Assembly: GCA_964490705.1 (NCBI GenBank)
Contig: CAZBCG010000001.1
Span: forward strand, 248,001 to 312,000
DNA: 64,000 nucleotides
Reading direction: 5' to 3'
DNA from: Fodinibius sp964490705
Lineage (GTDB): Bacteria > Bacteroidota > Rhodothermia > Balneolales > Balneolaceae
Shown: in pieces, positions 18,862-28,471 of the stretch
Layout: each line of letters starts with the position of its first letter
Position numbering within the stretch: position 1 is the stretch's first letter
Made by a program: the position numbers and the translations under genes
The notes under the pieces: model-generated
Seen by the model: only the letters and a program-made list of their open reading frames with translations
The model's database searches: none
What the model was told of the DNA's origin: nothing

Positions 18862-20355
18862 ATGAGACTCAGAATATCAATAATACTTCTATTAGTAGGA
18901 TTTGCGCTAACAGCTTGCGACCTGCAGGAGCAGCCGTACGGCTTTTATTCAGAGGATAACTTTTTCCAAACTCCTGAGGATGCCGAAGCGGGGTTGATGT
19001 ATGCCTACGACGCCCTCACCTTTTTGGAATATTCGCGGGGTGTGTTCTGGCTTGGAGATCTGCCGTCAGATGAAGTTTCGGCCAAAGCCGATGAGGGACC
19101 CGATGTGGTAGCGCTGTCGCAGTGGACTACCGACAACTATCAAACCAACAGCAACCTGGAGAACTATTTCCAGTACGCATATATTGCGGTAAACCGCTCG
19201 AATGCGGTCATTGGGCAGCTTCAAGAGGTTAATTTTGACCAGGATCTCAGAGATAAATACCTTGGCGAAGCATATTTTCTGAGAGCGTACAATTACTTCA
19301 ACCTGGTGCGCAATTTTGGGAATATTCCCCTCCATAAATCAACGGTAGAAACTGTTTCTGATACCGAAGCCAGCATGTCAGAAAATCTTGATGAGGTCTA
19401 TAATCTCATCATCTCTGACCTGGAGCAGGCGATCGATCTGTTGGGTGTGGATCCGATGCTTGGCCGCACTGATAAGGTGGCAGCGCAATCGTTGTTAGCC
19501 AAGGTGTATATTACGATTGCATCCTCCAAAGAGCACGGCGTACCGCTCTACACCGATATGTCGAAAGATGTGGGTCAGATGTACGATAACGCCGCGCAGT
19601 ATGCCGGTGAAGTGGTGAACAATCAGGCGGAGTATGACTTCGATGATGATCTACTGCACATTTATGATGTAGAAAGTCCACGCGGGCCAGAGCATATTTT
19701 CCTGATGTCGATGCACCGCACGGGCGAAGTAGAGGGTGATTATTCCAAGATCTCCAAGCTGTTTATTCCCTATATCGATGGAGCGACGATTTACCTGAAT
19801 GATCACGATGGTACATATACGCCTTCGCACGACGGATGGAGCTCCATGCAAACGAACTCTTCGTTTTACAACAGCTTCGAGAACGGCGACAAGCGCAAGT
19901 CGGTGCTGATGGTCGATTCGGTGTATAACGAAAATGGCCAGTTGTCGGCGGAATATCCGGGATCGATACTGTATCCGTTCTCCAGAAAGTATGTTGATCC
20001 TAATTTCATCGGTGACAAAACAAGTACGAAGCCGTTTCTCATCCGCTATACCGATGTGGCCCTGATTTACGCGGAAGCGGTTGGTCCCACCACGGAGGGC
20101 TATCAGATTGTGAATTATGTGCGCAACAGAGCGGGCTTGGGCAATCTGCAGCCCAGCTTAAGCACTGATGATTTCCACCGTGCGGTGCTAGAAGAACGCA
20201 AGTATGAGCTGGCGTTTGAGGGCAAGCGGATGTATGACCTCAAGCGATTCAACCTGGTCAATGAGGAGGTGCCGGCCGCATCGAATTTATCAGACGAAGA
20301 GGTGGCATTCTATCCCATTCCGCAAACCGAGCTTGATCTAAATGAAGGCATTTAA
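18862..20355 (+). CDS. SusD/RagB-like glycan-binding lipoprotein
   Basis: 497 residues. Lipobox at LTAC (Cys about 19). The N-terminal CDLQEQPYGFYSEDNFFQTPEDAEAG segment, given here only as its family hallmark, is followed by TPR-like helices including LGEAYFLRAYNYFNLVRNFG. It ends in the family signature ELAFEGKRMYDLKRF and YPIPQTELDLN. It caps the SusC barrel on the cell surface and captures the glycan. It is 14 bases after susC and 6 bases before the next lipoprotein gene. Confidence 0.95.
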   Translation: MRLRISIILLLVGFALTACDLQEQPYGFYSEDNFFQTPEDAEAGLMYAYDALTFLEYSRGVFWLGDLPSDEVSAKADEGPDVVALSQWTTDNYQTNSNLENYFQYAYIAVNRSNAVIGQLQEVNFDQDLRDKYLGEAYFLRAYNYFNLVRNFGNIPLHKSTVETVSDTEASMSENLDEVYNLIISDLEQAIDLLGVDPMLGRTDKVAAQSLLAKVYITIASSKEHGVPLYTDMSKDVGQMYDNAAQYAGEVVNNQAEYDFDDDLLHIYDVESPRGPEHIFLMSMHRTGEVEGDYSKISKLFIPYIDGATIYLNDHDGTYTPSHDGWSSMQTNSSFYNSFENGDKRKSVLMVDSVYNENGQLSAEYPGSILYPFSRKYVDPNFIGDKTSTKPFLIRYTDVALIYAEAVGPTTEGYQIVNYVRNRAGLGNLQPSLSTDDFHRAVLEERKYELAFEGKRMYDLKRFNLVNEEVPAASNLSDEEVAFYPIPQTELDLNEGI

Positions 20356-20379
20356 ATTTAAATGAGGCAGACAATCATT

Positions 20380-21327
20380 ATGAGATATTTAATATTCAGT
20401 TTGGTTCTATTGTTGGCATTCGCCCAGTATTCCTGCAAGAAAGATCCGATGTCGGATCTCAATTCAGGTGACTGGAGCAATGAGCGATCAATCGAAAATA
20501 TCAAGTTTCAAAACCAAGTTGGGCAGCCGAGTATTGCCCGGCTCGATGCGTCCACCGGTGAGGTAGATGTGTCTATCAACGTGGATGCGGTACCCGATCT
20601 GAGCAATATCGTTGTCGAAGAGCTCGTCCTTGCCTATGGGGCTACGGCATCCGTCGAAGAAGGCGATGCGCTTAATTTTGAAAACGAGTCGAATACCGCC
20701 ACGATTACAGTAACATCCCAAACGGGAAAAACCAGAGATTATACGGTGCACGCCAGCTCATTTACCGAAGATCTGCTGGGGACGTATGATATTTCAGCCT
20801 TGTCGCTTTTTGGTGGTACGGGGCCTTCGTATGGAGGGGCAGCAGTACTTGATTTGACCTCCAAACCATGGGTTTGGCCAGAAACGGGCGGTCCAGCAGC
20901 TGAGTTGGATAATACCATTACTTTTGAGCTGGGTGGCATTACCGAAGAAGGAAATACTTATGGCACCATTACCAATTCTGCCGGTGATGACGGTATGTAT
21001 GCTGATTTTGTTTTCATGCAAGATCCGCAGACGGACGTCAATCATTTCTACCGCAAAATTCCGGAAGGCGAAGGCGAATGGTTGCGCAATTACAATACCG
21101 GCAATATCACCATCACCTTTCCCGATGGCAGTACAACCACAGCGACGTTTAAGCAATCCGGCACCGAAGATTTAGGCAACGGAATATCAAAAACGATCGA
21201 GAATTTAGCCCTCGAATTTCAGCTTAACGGTACCGATGACTGGGACAATATTTATTCTGATTACGACAAATTCGTAAAACGTCCTCGTATCTATTGGATT
21301 GAGATAAATCGACAATCGTCCAACTAG
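20380..21327 (+). CDS. Surface lipoprotein of the PUL (probable glycan-binding protein)
   Basis: About 315 residues from ATG 20380. An in-frame ATG at 20362 adds six residues; 20380 is preferred because MRYLIFSLVLLLAFAQYSC is a clean lipoprotein signal with a Cys lipobox. Residues about 25-125 resemble the DUF5018-type Ig-like domain (IENIKFQNQVGQPSIARLD, NTATITVTSQTGKTRDYTV). The rest is a beta-rich domain I do not recognise. Third position after SusC/SusD is the usual place of a surface glycan-binding protein, which is my inference. It is followed by a hairpin at 21338-21370. Confidence 0.7.
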   Translation: MRYLIFSLVLLLAFAQYSCKKDPMSDLNSGDWSNERSIENIKFQNQVGQPSIARLDASTGEVDVSINVDAVPDLSNIVVEELVLAYGATASVEEGDALNFENESNTATITVTSQTGKTRDYTVHASSFTEDLLGTYDISALSLFGGTGPSYGGAAVLDLTSKPWVWPETGGPAAELDNTITFELGGITEEGNTYGTITNSAGDDGMYADFVFMQDPQTDVNHFYRKIPEGEGEWLRNYNTGNITITFPDGSTTTATFKQSGTEDLGNGISKTIENLALEFQLNGTDDWDNIYSDYDKFVKRPRIYWIEINRQSSN

Positions 21328-21337
21328 GTAACCTCAA

Positions 21338-21370
21338 TGCCGGGGGCTTTCGTAGATGTAGTCCCCGGCA
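21338..21370 (+). terminator. Hairpin between the SusCD genes and the enzyme genes
   Basis: TGCCGGGG pairs with CCCCGGCA around a 17-base loop, followed by ATTTCT. The U-run is weak, so it may be a partial terminator or processing site that lowers expression of the downstream hydrolases. Confidence 0.55.
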
Positions 21371-21380
21371 ATTTCTAAAA

Positions 21381-22871
21381 ATGATGAAGAAATTTCCCCT
21401 TTATGTAATTGCAACCGCTCTTGTACTCATCGGAATGCAGCCGACTGCGCAAGCCCAGCAGCAAGATGCACTGGTATCCATCAATACCGATAAGATTATC
21501 AACGAGCATTATATCGGCAACGGTGCCCAGTGGGATCCTTATCAGCTCGACTACGGCAAAGCAAAATTTGATGTTTCTGATATCGATTGGCAAAAGCTGT
21601 ACGATCGCCTGGATTTTATGCAGCCACAGTTTATGCGGGTGATGATGAATACCACCTCCTATGTGAAGGATGGAAAACTGAAACCTGAAAAGTTCGGTGA
21701 TCAGTTATTCAAGATTCTGAGATATTGCACCGAAAATGACATAACCGTCATGTTTGGTGATTGGGGTGGTGGCATGGTCAACTCGGAAAGTAACGAGGTA
21801 CAAAAAAAGAACATCCGATTTACCGCACAGTTGGTCGATTATTTAATCAACCAGAAGGAATTCTCGAGTATCAAGTATTTTAATATTGTTAACGAGCCTA
21901 ATGGGTTTTGGTCGGCTACGGACGGGAATTACGATCTGTGGTCGCGGGCGGCAGGATATCTCCACGGGCAGTTTGTAGATCGCGGCCTAACCGACCAACT
22001 TTCTCTTGTGGGGCCGGATGTGGCCATCTGGGATACCGAAGAAAGCTGGTGGGTGGATAGCACAGCTACCGATCTGGGCAATGCCATGGGGCTGTACGAC
22101 ATCCACACCTATCCCTCCAAAGTGACGGTGAATTCTGGGGAGTTTTCCAATATCATCGGTGCGTATAAAGAAGAGGTGCCCAAGGACAAGAAAATTGTGA
22201 TGGGAGAAATCGGTTTCAAGTTTGTCGAAGATGCCGATTCTCTGCTCGATCAGGAAAATAAGCGGCGCGCCAAAGCAAAGAAATATGCTTCGGTGGAAGA
22301 TTCCCAGATGTTTGTCTATGACTATGTATATGGCACCGATATGGCCGATGCGCTGTTTCAGACCGTAAATCAAGGTTATTCGGGCTCCATTGTGTGGATG
22401 CTGGATGATGCCATGTACTCCAAGGAAGCGCCCCATAAATTAAAGGTCTGGGGATTCTGGAATATCTTGGGTGAGGAGTTTTTCGGCGCCGAAGAAGAAA
22501 AAGTGCGCCCATGGTTTTATGCATGGTCGCTGCTCAGCAAATATATGCCGGCCGGCTCACAGGTGTTTGATGTGCAAACTAGCGGTGATGATACCGTGAA
22601 AGCGATTACGATTGAGAAAGATGGCAAATATATGCTGGCGGTAGTAAATGTATCCAAAGAGAATAAAACGGTGAAGTTGCAGAGTGCCGGCACAGAGTTG
22701 GCCTCACTCAACGATGCGAAAAAGTTTCTGTATGCGAAAGGCAAGCTCATCAAAAAGGGTGACCACGCAATCAAACCCAATAAGAGAGGACTTTCGCTCA
22801 ATCTGAGTGAGGGTATCGTTGCTGAAATGCCCTCAGAGTCGCTTATCGTCTATACCAACTTTGAGTATTAA
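21381..22871 (+). CDS. Clan GH-A glycoside hydrolase (paralogue 1)
   Basis: 496 residues. Signal peptide (MMKKFPLYVIATALVLIGMQ ... AQA), so periplasmic or surface. TIM-barrel hydrolase of clan GH-A: acid/base Glu172 in IVNEPNGFW and nucleophile-position Glu276 in VMGEIGFKF. A C-terminal beta-domain follows (about 390-496). I cannot assign the CAZy family from reading alone; GH5- or GH39-like are possible. The GH26 mannanase and GH130 enzyme downstream suggest a beta-mannoside substrate. It is homologous along its length to the protein at 25300, so the two arose by duplication. Confidence 0.75.
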   Translation: MMKKFPLYVIATALVLIGMQPTAQAQQQDALVSINTDKIINEHYIGNGAQWDPYQLDYGKAKFDVSDIDWQKLYDRLDFMQPQFMRVMMNTTSYVKDGKLKPEKFGDQLFKILRYCTENDITVMFGDWGGGMVNSESNEVQKKNIRFTAQLVDYLINQKEFSSIKYFNIVNEPNGFWSATDGNYDLWSRAAGYLHGQFVDRGLTDQLSLVGPDVAIWDTEESWWVDSTATDLGNAMGLYDIHTYPSKVTVNSGEFSNIIGAYKEEVPKDKKIVMGEIGFKFVEDADSLLDQENKRRAKAKKYASVEDSQMFVYDYVYGTDMADALFQTVNQGYSGSIVWMLDDAMYSKEAPHKLKVWGFWNILGEEFFGAEEEKVRPWFYAWSLLSKYMPAGSQVFDVQTSGDDTVKAITIEKDGKYMLAVVNVSKENKTVKLQSAGTELASLNDAKKFLYAKGKLIKKGDHAIKPNKRGLSLNLSEGIVAEMPSESLIVYTNFEY

Positions 22872-22921
22872 TCAGAAGCCTTGCGTGCTCCTGCAAAGAT
22901 GTTAGTAAAGAATATAGTACT

Positions 22922-24151
22922 ATGGAATTGTTGAGAAATATATTATCCGCCTTACAGATTGAGCACCTGCTGGTTGCTTGCGTGCTGATTGCAGTTGGAG
23001 CTTGCTCATCCAGTTCGCCCACCGATCCGGATAATGGTGAAGAAGAGCCTCCGGAAGAAGTCACATTGAGCATGGTGGATGATGATGCCACGCAGGAAAC
23101 CAAAGCGCTTTATTCACAACTGTGGGTTACCCAGAAGCAGGGTGTTATGTTTGGCCATCACGATGATTTGATTTACGGACGCAACTGGATGACCGAGGAT
23201 GGTCGATCGGATATCAAGGATGTGGCCGGTGATTATCCTGCTGTTTACAGCGTTGATTTTGCAGAGATTATGAATCAAGAAAGTGCCGTAGATCCGTATG
23301 AGTTAAACGATGCCCGTCGTCGTACAATTTTAGAGGCACGGGCTCGAGGCGAAGTCATTATTGCAAATGCCCATCTGAATAATCCCCTTACCGGTGGAGA
23401 TGCCTGGGATAACTCCAGCGATCAGGTGGTTAGCCAAATTTTAACGGAAGGCAGTGAAACCCACACCAAATATAAGGTATGGCTCGACAACCTGGCTGAA
23501 TTTTTGAACAATCTTGAAGACAGCAATGGCAACTTGGTCCCCATCATTTTTCGGCCGTATCACGAGCATAATCACAGCTGGTCGTGGTGGGGGAGCAGTT
23601 CTGCGACCGATCAGGAATTTATCGACCTGTGGCACTTTACCGTTGAGTACCTGCGCGATCAAAAAGATGTACACAACTTGATTTATGCGATTTCTCCCCA
23701 GCTGGATGTGACGGGTACGAAAAGTGATCTGTTATATCGCTGGCCGGGTGATGAGTACGTCGATTTTATCGGAATGGACAGCTACCACGGCACCAATACC
23801 GATGCGTTTGAGACCAATATCCAAAACCTGGAAGAACTTATTAAAGAAAAGAAAAAGCCCGGCGGCGTTACCGAAACGGGCATCGAGGGTATCAGAGACT
23901 ACAATGGGAATCCGCTGGATCAATATTGGACACAGCAGATTATGACGCCCATTATCGGACGCGAAATCAGCATGATCGTAATGTGGCGCAACAAGTACGA
24001 TCCCAATCACAATGGCCACCACTACTTTGCTCCTTTCGAAGGGCACAGCTCGGCCCCCGACTTTAGAGAGTTTTATGATAGTTCGGTCTCTCTTTTTAGT
24101 GGCGACATTTCCAATATGTATGAAATGACTGAAGGGGTAACAATAGAATAG
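22922..24151 (+). CDS. GH26 beta-mannanase, lipoprotein
   Basis: 409 residues. Lipoprotein signal ending AVGAC, then a Ser/Pro/Glu linker. The catalytic barrel starts with the GH26 hallmark GVMFGHHDDLIYG. Acid/base Glu215 lies in FRPYHEHNHSWSWWG and nucleophile Glu318 in GGVTETG; WRNKYDPNH near the end is also typical. It should cut beta-1,4-mannan internally at the cell surface. The family normally has RPYHEMNG; here HN replaces MNG. It is 50 bases after paralogue 1 and is followed by a 9-bp stem at its stop codon. Confidence 0.93.
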   Translation: MELLRNILSALQIEHLLVACVLIAVGACSSSSPTDPDNGEEEPPEEVTLSMVDDDATQETKALYSQLWVTQKQGVMFGHHDDLIYGRNWMTEDGRSDIKDVAGDYPAVYSVDFAEIMNQESAVDPYELNDARRRTILEARARGEVIIANAHLNNPLTGGDAWDNSSDQVVSQILTEGSETHTKYKVWLDNLAEFLNNLEDSNGNLVPIIFRPYHEHNHSWSWWGSSSATDQEFIDLWHFTVEYLRDQKDVHNLIYAISPQLDVTGTKSDLLYRWPGDEYVDFIGMDSYHGTNTDAFETNIQNLEELIKEKKKPGGVTETGIEGIRDYNGNPLDQYWTQQIMTPIIGREISMIVMWRNKYDPNHNGHHYFAPFEGHSSAPDFREFYDSSVSLFSGDISNMYEMTEGVTIE

Positions 24152-24163
24152 TAACTATTCTAT
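24143..24163 (+). other. Perfect stem-loop over the GH26 stop codon
   Basis: ATAGAATAG and CTATTCTAT form a perfect 9-bp stem around a TAA loop, overlapping the TAG stop at 24149-24151. It has no U-run, so it more likely affects mRNA stability or translation coupling than termination. Confidence 0.5.
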
Positions 24164-24216
24164 CCAAAGAAACTATTTAATAAGTGAAATTTTGAATAAT
24201 AGAGACATTACTACGA

Positions 24217-25257
24217 ATGAAACTGAACAAAAGTAATCAAAATCCAATATTACGTCCACATGCAAATAATCATTGGGAGAATTTAGCAGTCTGTAATCCC
24301 GGAGCCTGGTACGAAGACGGTACATTTTATCTGCTGTATCGGGCGGCCGGAGACGATGAAGATCACGTCATACGATTTGGTCTGGCCGAAAGTACAGACG
24401 GAATTAACTTTGAGCGCGTTTCCGAAGAACCGGTATTTGAACCCAGCATTGACGGGCCCGATTCCGGCGGTGTCGAAGATCCGCGTATCGTAAAGTTTGG
24501 GGATTCCTATTATGTAACCTACGCCTATCGGCCCTTTCCTCCGGGACGTTATTGGACATTTGGGCACGACGAAGTGAAGCTACCCCAATCCGATGAGCAT
24601 ACGCCCAAAGTATTTAAAGAAAATGTAGCCAATACGGGGCTGGCGCTTACTAAAGATTTTAAAAACTGGCGTCGTTTGGGTAGGATTACACAATCTAATC
24701 TCGACAATCGGGATGTGATTTTGTTTCCCGAAAAAATCAATGGCAAATATGCGCTGCTTCATCGTCCCAAAGAATGGGTGGGCGAAGAATACGGCTGCGA
24801 CTATCCCTCCATCTGGATCACTTTTTCGGATGATATGATGGTTTGGAATGAAGAAAGTGAGCTGTTAATCGCGGGCCGAAATGGCACGTGGGAAGAAAAA
24901 GTGGGCGGCAATGCTCCACCCTTGAAAACTGAGGAAGGCTGGCTGGTGCTTTATCACGGCGTCGAAGATGGCGGCACTGGTCATTACCGCGTTGGGGCTG
25001 CACTGTTGGATCTCGAAGATCCCACAAAAGTGATTGCCCGGGCCAAGGATTGGATTATGGAACCCGAGCATGACTATGAGAAGGAAGGATTTTATAACGG
25101 GTGTGTATTTCCCACGGGAAATATCATTATGGATGATACCTTGTATGTCTATTACGGCGGTGCCGATAAATACGTATGCGTGGCTACCTGTCCGGTGGAT
25201 GAACTGCTGGACTTTTTAACAACTTCCAGCGTTCCCCAAAAAGAGGCGGTATCCTGA
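24217..25257 (+). CDS. GH130 beta-mannoside phosphorylase
   Basis: 346 residues, no signal peptide, so cytoplasmic. Five-bladed propeller hydrolase/phosphorylase: NPGAWYEDGTFYLLYRA and the catalytic-Asp motif GVEDPRI (Asp88) are GH130 hallmarks; YYGGADKYVCVATC near the end is also typical. It should phosphorolyse mannosyl-glucose or manno-oligosaccharides into mannose 1-phosphate; which one cannot be told from the sequence. It lies 65 bases after GH26 and 42 before the second GH-A enzyme. No cellobiose 2-epimerase, the common partner for mannosyl-glucose, is in the window. Confidence 0.9.
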   Translation: MKLNKSNQNPILRPHANNHWENLAVCNPGAWYEDGTFYLLYRAAGDDEDHVIRFGLAESTDGINFERVSEEPVFEPSIDGPDSGGVEDPRIVKFGDSYYVTYAYRPFPPGRYWTFGHDEVKLPQSDEHTPKVFKENVANTGLALTKDFKNWRRLGRITQSNLDNRDVILFPEKINGKYALLHRPKEWVGEEYGCDYPSIWITFSDDMMVWNEESELLIAGRNGTWEEKVGGNAPPLKTEEGWLVLYHGVEDGGTGHYRVGAALLDLEDPTKVIARAKDWIMEPEHDYEKEGFYNGCVFPTGNIIMDDTLYVYYGGADKYVCVATCPVDELLDFLTTSSVPQKEAVS

Positions 25258-25299
25258 CCTTGACAGGCGTCCTAATATTTAATCACTTATGCTACCAAT

Positions 25300-26850
25300 A
25301 TGAACAGCGGCTATAACAATCTGTTTCTCTATTTGCTGATGACCTTTGTGGTTTGCGCAGTGTATACTATTACTGCAAAAGGTCAGATGCAGAGTGAGTC
25401 GATTACAGTTACGATTGATGATTCCAAAATCATTTCGGCCAACTACATCGGCAACGGCGTGCAGTGGGAGGCCTATCCCCACGGGGATTCCGAGCAGTCG
25501 GAGTGGGGCAATCAGATGACTGAGGATAATTGGCAAAAGCTGTACAAGCGACTCGACTTTATGAAGCCGCGACTCATCCGGCTGATGATTGGCGGCAAAT
25601 GGCGGTATCTGAAAGGTGTTAATGAGCAGGGTGAGCCGATTATAGATCACCAGAAAGAGCTGGAGCCGCTGACTAAAATTCTGGAATATTGCCAGAAAAA
25701 CGACATCCAGGTGATGTTCGGGGAATGGTGGCCGCCCGATTTTGTGGATCGCGCTGACGACAAGCGCTGGATTGAAATGGCTTCGGAATATCTGCGTTTT
25801 TTGATCGAGGATAAAGGTTTTACCTCTATCAAATATTTTAACCTGGTCAACGAGCCCAATGGCTACTGGGCGGCGACCGATGGCGACTGGGATATGTGGA
25901 AAACGGCCGTACAGCGGTTCCAGGCTAAGCTCGAAGAAAAAGGCATTGCCGACGACGTACAGATTGCCGGTCCCGACGCCGTTGCGCACTACAATCATCC
26001 CGACTCAAAATATACCGGTAAAGAGTGGGTGGTCGAGACCGCACGCCAGCTCGAAGAAACGATAGGCCCGCTGGAGATGCACGCCTATCCCGGGGCAAAA
26101 CACGTTCGCAGTGGAGAATTTACCCACTACTATCGAGAAATAGCAGAGCTGGCCGATTCATACAACAAGCCGCTGATTATGGGAGAAGTAGGATTTAAGT
26201 ATTATGATGAAGATCCCGAACTTCGGGATGAAAATGCCCGCCGTATCGAGGAAGATCCCTATGCGTCGAAAGACAGCAATATGTTTATCTACGATTTTTT
26301 CTATGGCGTTGATATGGCGGATGTGTTGATACAGAGCATGAATTTGGGTTTTGATGGCGTCATCGCCTGGGGACTCGATGATGCCATGCACACCAACGGC
26401 GATACGGGTGATAAAACATCGCTGAAGCGTTGGGGTTTTTGGAATATTCTGGGCGAAGAAATGTATAATGATCCCGAAGACGAAGAAATACGTCCGTGGT
26501 TTTATTCCTGGTCACTGATGTGTCGGTACTTTTCGCAGGGAACGCAGATTCTGGGTGTATCCGAAAGCGAGACCACAGGTCTTCGGGTAGTCGCCGGAAA
26601 GTTGGATGACGAATATACTTTTGCAGTGGTTAACAGTTCGGAATCCAGCCAGCAAATCAATCTGCAGATGAATGCTGAGACCGCTCTTGATCTCAAGCAT
26701 TATGTTTATACGGATAAAGTTCGTCCGACAAATGCAGATGGATTTCCGGTTCCTAAAGAGCATGTAAGCGACGTAAATCTTAAGGAAGGATTGCCGATTT
26801 CGGTTCCGGCCAAGAGCTTTCAGCTCTTTACAGAGATGGATTTTAATTAA
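25300..26850 (+). CDS. Clan GH-A glycoside hydrolase (paralogue 2)
   Basis: 516 residues. Signal-type N-terminus (NNLFLYLLMTFVVCAVYTIT). Catalytic Glu185 in LVNEPNGYW and Glu296 in IMGEVGFKYY. It shares with paralogue 1 the opening YIGNGVQWEAYP, the WQKLYKRLDFM block, the RRWGFWNILGEE-like block (KRWGFWNILGEE here) and the C-terminal beta-domain. It is probably an exo-acting or side-chain-specific partner of the GH26 enzyme. The family was not assigned. It precedes the symporter gene by 18 bases. Confidence 0.75.
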   Translation: MNSGYNNLFLYLLMTFVVCAVYTITAKGQMQSESITVTIDDSKIISANYIGNGVQWEAYPHGDSEQSEWGNQMTEDNWQKLYKRLDFMKPRLIRLMIGGKWRYLKGVNEQGEPIIDHQKELEPLTKILEYCQKNDIQVMFGEWWPPDFVDRADDKRWIEMASEYLRFLIEDKGFTSIKYFNLVNEPNGYWAATDGDWDMWKTAVQRFQAKLEEKGIADDVQIAGPDAVAHYNHPDSKYTGKEWVVETARQLEETIGPLEMHAYPGAKHVRSGEFTHYYREIAELADSYNKPLIMGEVGFKYYDEDPELRDENARRIEEDPYASKDSNMFIYDFFYGVDMADVLIQSMNLGFDGVIAWGLDDAMHTNGDTGDKTSLKRWGFWNILGEEMYNDPEDEEIRPWFYSWSLMCRYFSQGTQILGVSESETTGLRVVAGKLDDEYTFAVVNSSESSQQINLQMNAETALDLKHYVYTDKVRPTNADGFPVPKEHVSDVNLKEGLPISVPAKSFQLFTEMDFN

Positions 26851-26868
26851 CAGAAGAACTCTATTTGA

Positions 26869-28452
26869 ATGGAAAATGTACAGTTAGGATGGATTGATAT
26901 CTCCATCCTGGTCGTTTACTTTATCGCGATCATTTGGTGGGCGCTCAGACATGGCAAGAGCAAAGATTCCACCTCGTATTTTCTTGCCGGTCGCGATATG
27001 CGGTGGCCGGCTATCGGTTTGGCGCTTTTTGCGGCCAGCATATCCAGCTCCACGCTGATTGGGCACTCGGGGGATGCTTACAGCACCGGCATCGCGGTGT
27101 TCAATTACAATCTCATCTCCGTGGTTGTAATGATCTTTTTTGCCTGGTTTTTCCTCCCGTTTTATATCAGGTCGGGCGTCTTTACCATGCCGGAATTCCT
27201 GGAGCGCCGCTTCGATGAGAAATCCCGATACTACTTCTCTTTTATAACTATAATTGGCAATATTTTTCTGGATGCTGCAGGGGCACTTTACGCAGCTGCG
27301 CTTATTATCAAACTAATTATTCCCGAGCTTGGTCTGCAGACCATTATCATCATTTTTGCGGTGGCGGTGGCCTCATACACCATTCCCGGGGGATTATCAT
27401 CGGCCATCAGTGCCGAAATTGTTCAGGCGGTCATCCTTATTGCGGGATCGATCATTCTTACCTATCTGGCATTAATCAACGGTGGCGCCGAATATCTGCA
27501 AACCCTGATTGCTGATAATGCCATGACCATGCAGCTCGTGCGTCCGCTTGATGACCCCTCGGTGCCGTGGCTCGGATTGATTGTGGGAATTCCCATACTC
27601 GGCTTTTATTTCTGGGGTAACAACCAAACGCTGGTCCAGCGTGTACTCAGTGCCCGTTCGGTGGATGAAGGACGAAAAGGTGTACTGTTAGTGGGCTTCC
27701 TCACCGTGTTGACACTGTTCTTTATTATCTATCCCGGCGTTATGGCGAAAGACCTGTTCCCCGGTCTCGAAAAGCCCGACATGGTGTATCCCAAATTGGT
27801 GCTCGAGCTGATGCCCGTAGGCTTGCTGGGAGTGATGATGGCGGCACTTGTGGCAGCCTTGACCTCCACCCTCAGCGCCATACTTAATTCCGTGTCCACG
27901 CTGTTTACGATGGATTTCTATTCTGTATTAAAAGAGGGTGAGGTTTCGTCCGACGAGCAGGTTCGTGTGGGACGTATAACCTCCGTAGTAGTTCTTATCA
28001 TCGCGGTGCTTTGGGCGCCACAGATTGGTGAGTTTGATTCGCTGGTAAAATATTACCAGCAGATGCTTTCGTACATAGCGCCTCCGATTGTAGCGGCGTT
28101 TTTCTTGGGCCTGTTTTCGAAACGGGCTAATGCCACGGGCACAATTTCCGGGTTAATAACCGGGTTGGTGGTGGCGGTGTTACTGCTGTTTTACAAAGAA
28201 CTTATATTTGGGGATATGCACTTTTTGCTGGTGGTCCCGTATCTGTTTGGCTTCAGCTTGTTGGTGATGATAGGAGTCAGCTGGCTGACAAACCAACCGC
28301 CCAAAGAAAAGATCGAAGAATATACGTGGTCAAAAGAAATATTTATCAAAGAAACAAAGCAGATGAAAGGGATGAAATGGTATCGCAACTACCGGTTTTG
28401 GTCGTTGGCGCTGTTGGTATTTTGCTTTGTGATTTTGTGGTTGTATCGATAA
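26869..28452 (+). CDS. Sodium:solute symporter (SSS family)
   Basis: 527 residues with about 13-14 membrane segments. SSS hallmarks: YFLAGRDMRWPAIGLALFAA near the start, SYTIPGGLSSAISAEIVQA in the middle, and ALTSTLSAILNSVSTLFTMD in the region of the second sodium site. Inner-membrane importer that uses the sodium gradient. In this context it should take up manno-oligosaccharides or mannose for GH130. It is in line with the hydrolases before and the sulfatase after (19 bases). Confidence 0.92.
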   Translation: MENVQLGWIDISILVVYFIAIIWWALRHGKSKDSTSYFLAGRDMRWPAIGLALFAASISSSTLIGHSGDAYSTGIAVFNYNLISVVVMIFFAWFFLPFYIRSGVFTMPEFLERRFDEKSRYYFSFITIIGNIFLDAAGALYAAALIIKLIIPELGLQTIIIIFAVAVASYTIPGGLSSAISAEIVQAVILIAGSIILTYLALINGGAEYLQTLIADNAMTMQLVRPLDDPSVPWLGLIVGIPILGFYFWGNNQTLVQRVLSARSVDEGRKGVLLVGFLTVLTLFFIIYPGVMAKDLFPGLEKPDMVYPKLVLELMPVGLLGVMMAALVAALTSTLSAILNSVSTLFTMDFYSVLKEGEVSSDEQVRVGRITSVVVLIIAVLWAPQIGEFDSLVKYYQQMLSYIAPPIVAAFFLGLFSKRANATGTISGLITGLVVAVLLLFYKELIFGDMHFLLVVPYLFGFSLLVMIGVSWLTNQPPKEKIEEYTWSKEIFIKETKQMKGMKWYRNYRFWSLALLVFCFVILWLYR

Positions 28453-28471
28453 ATCCTAAAAGGTTTTTTGC

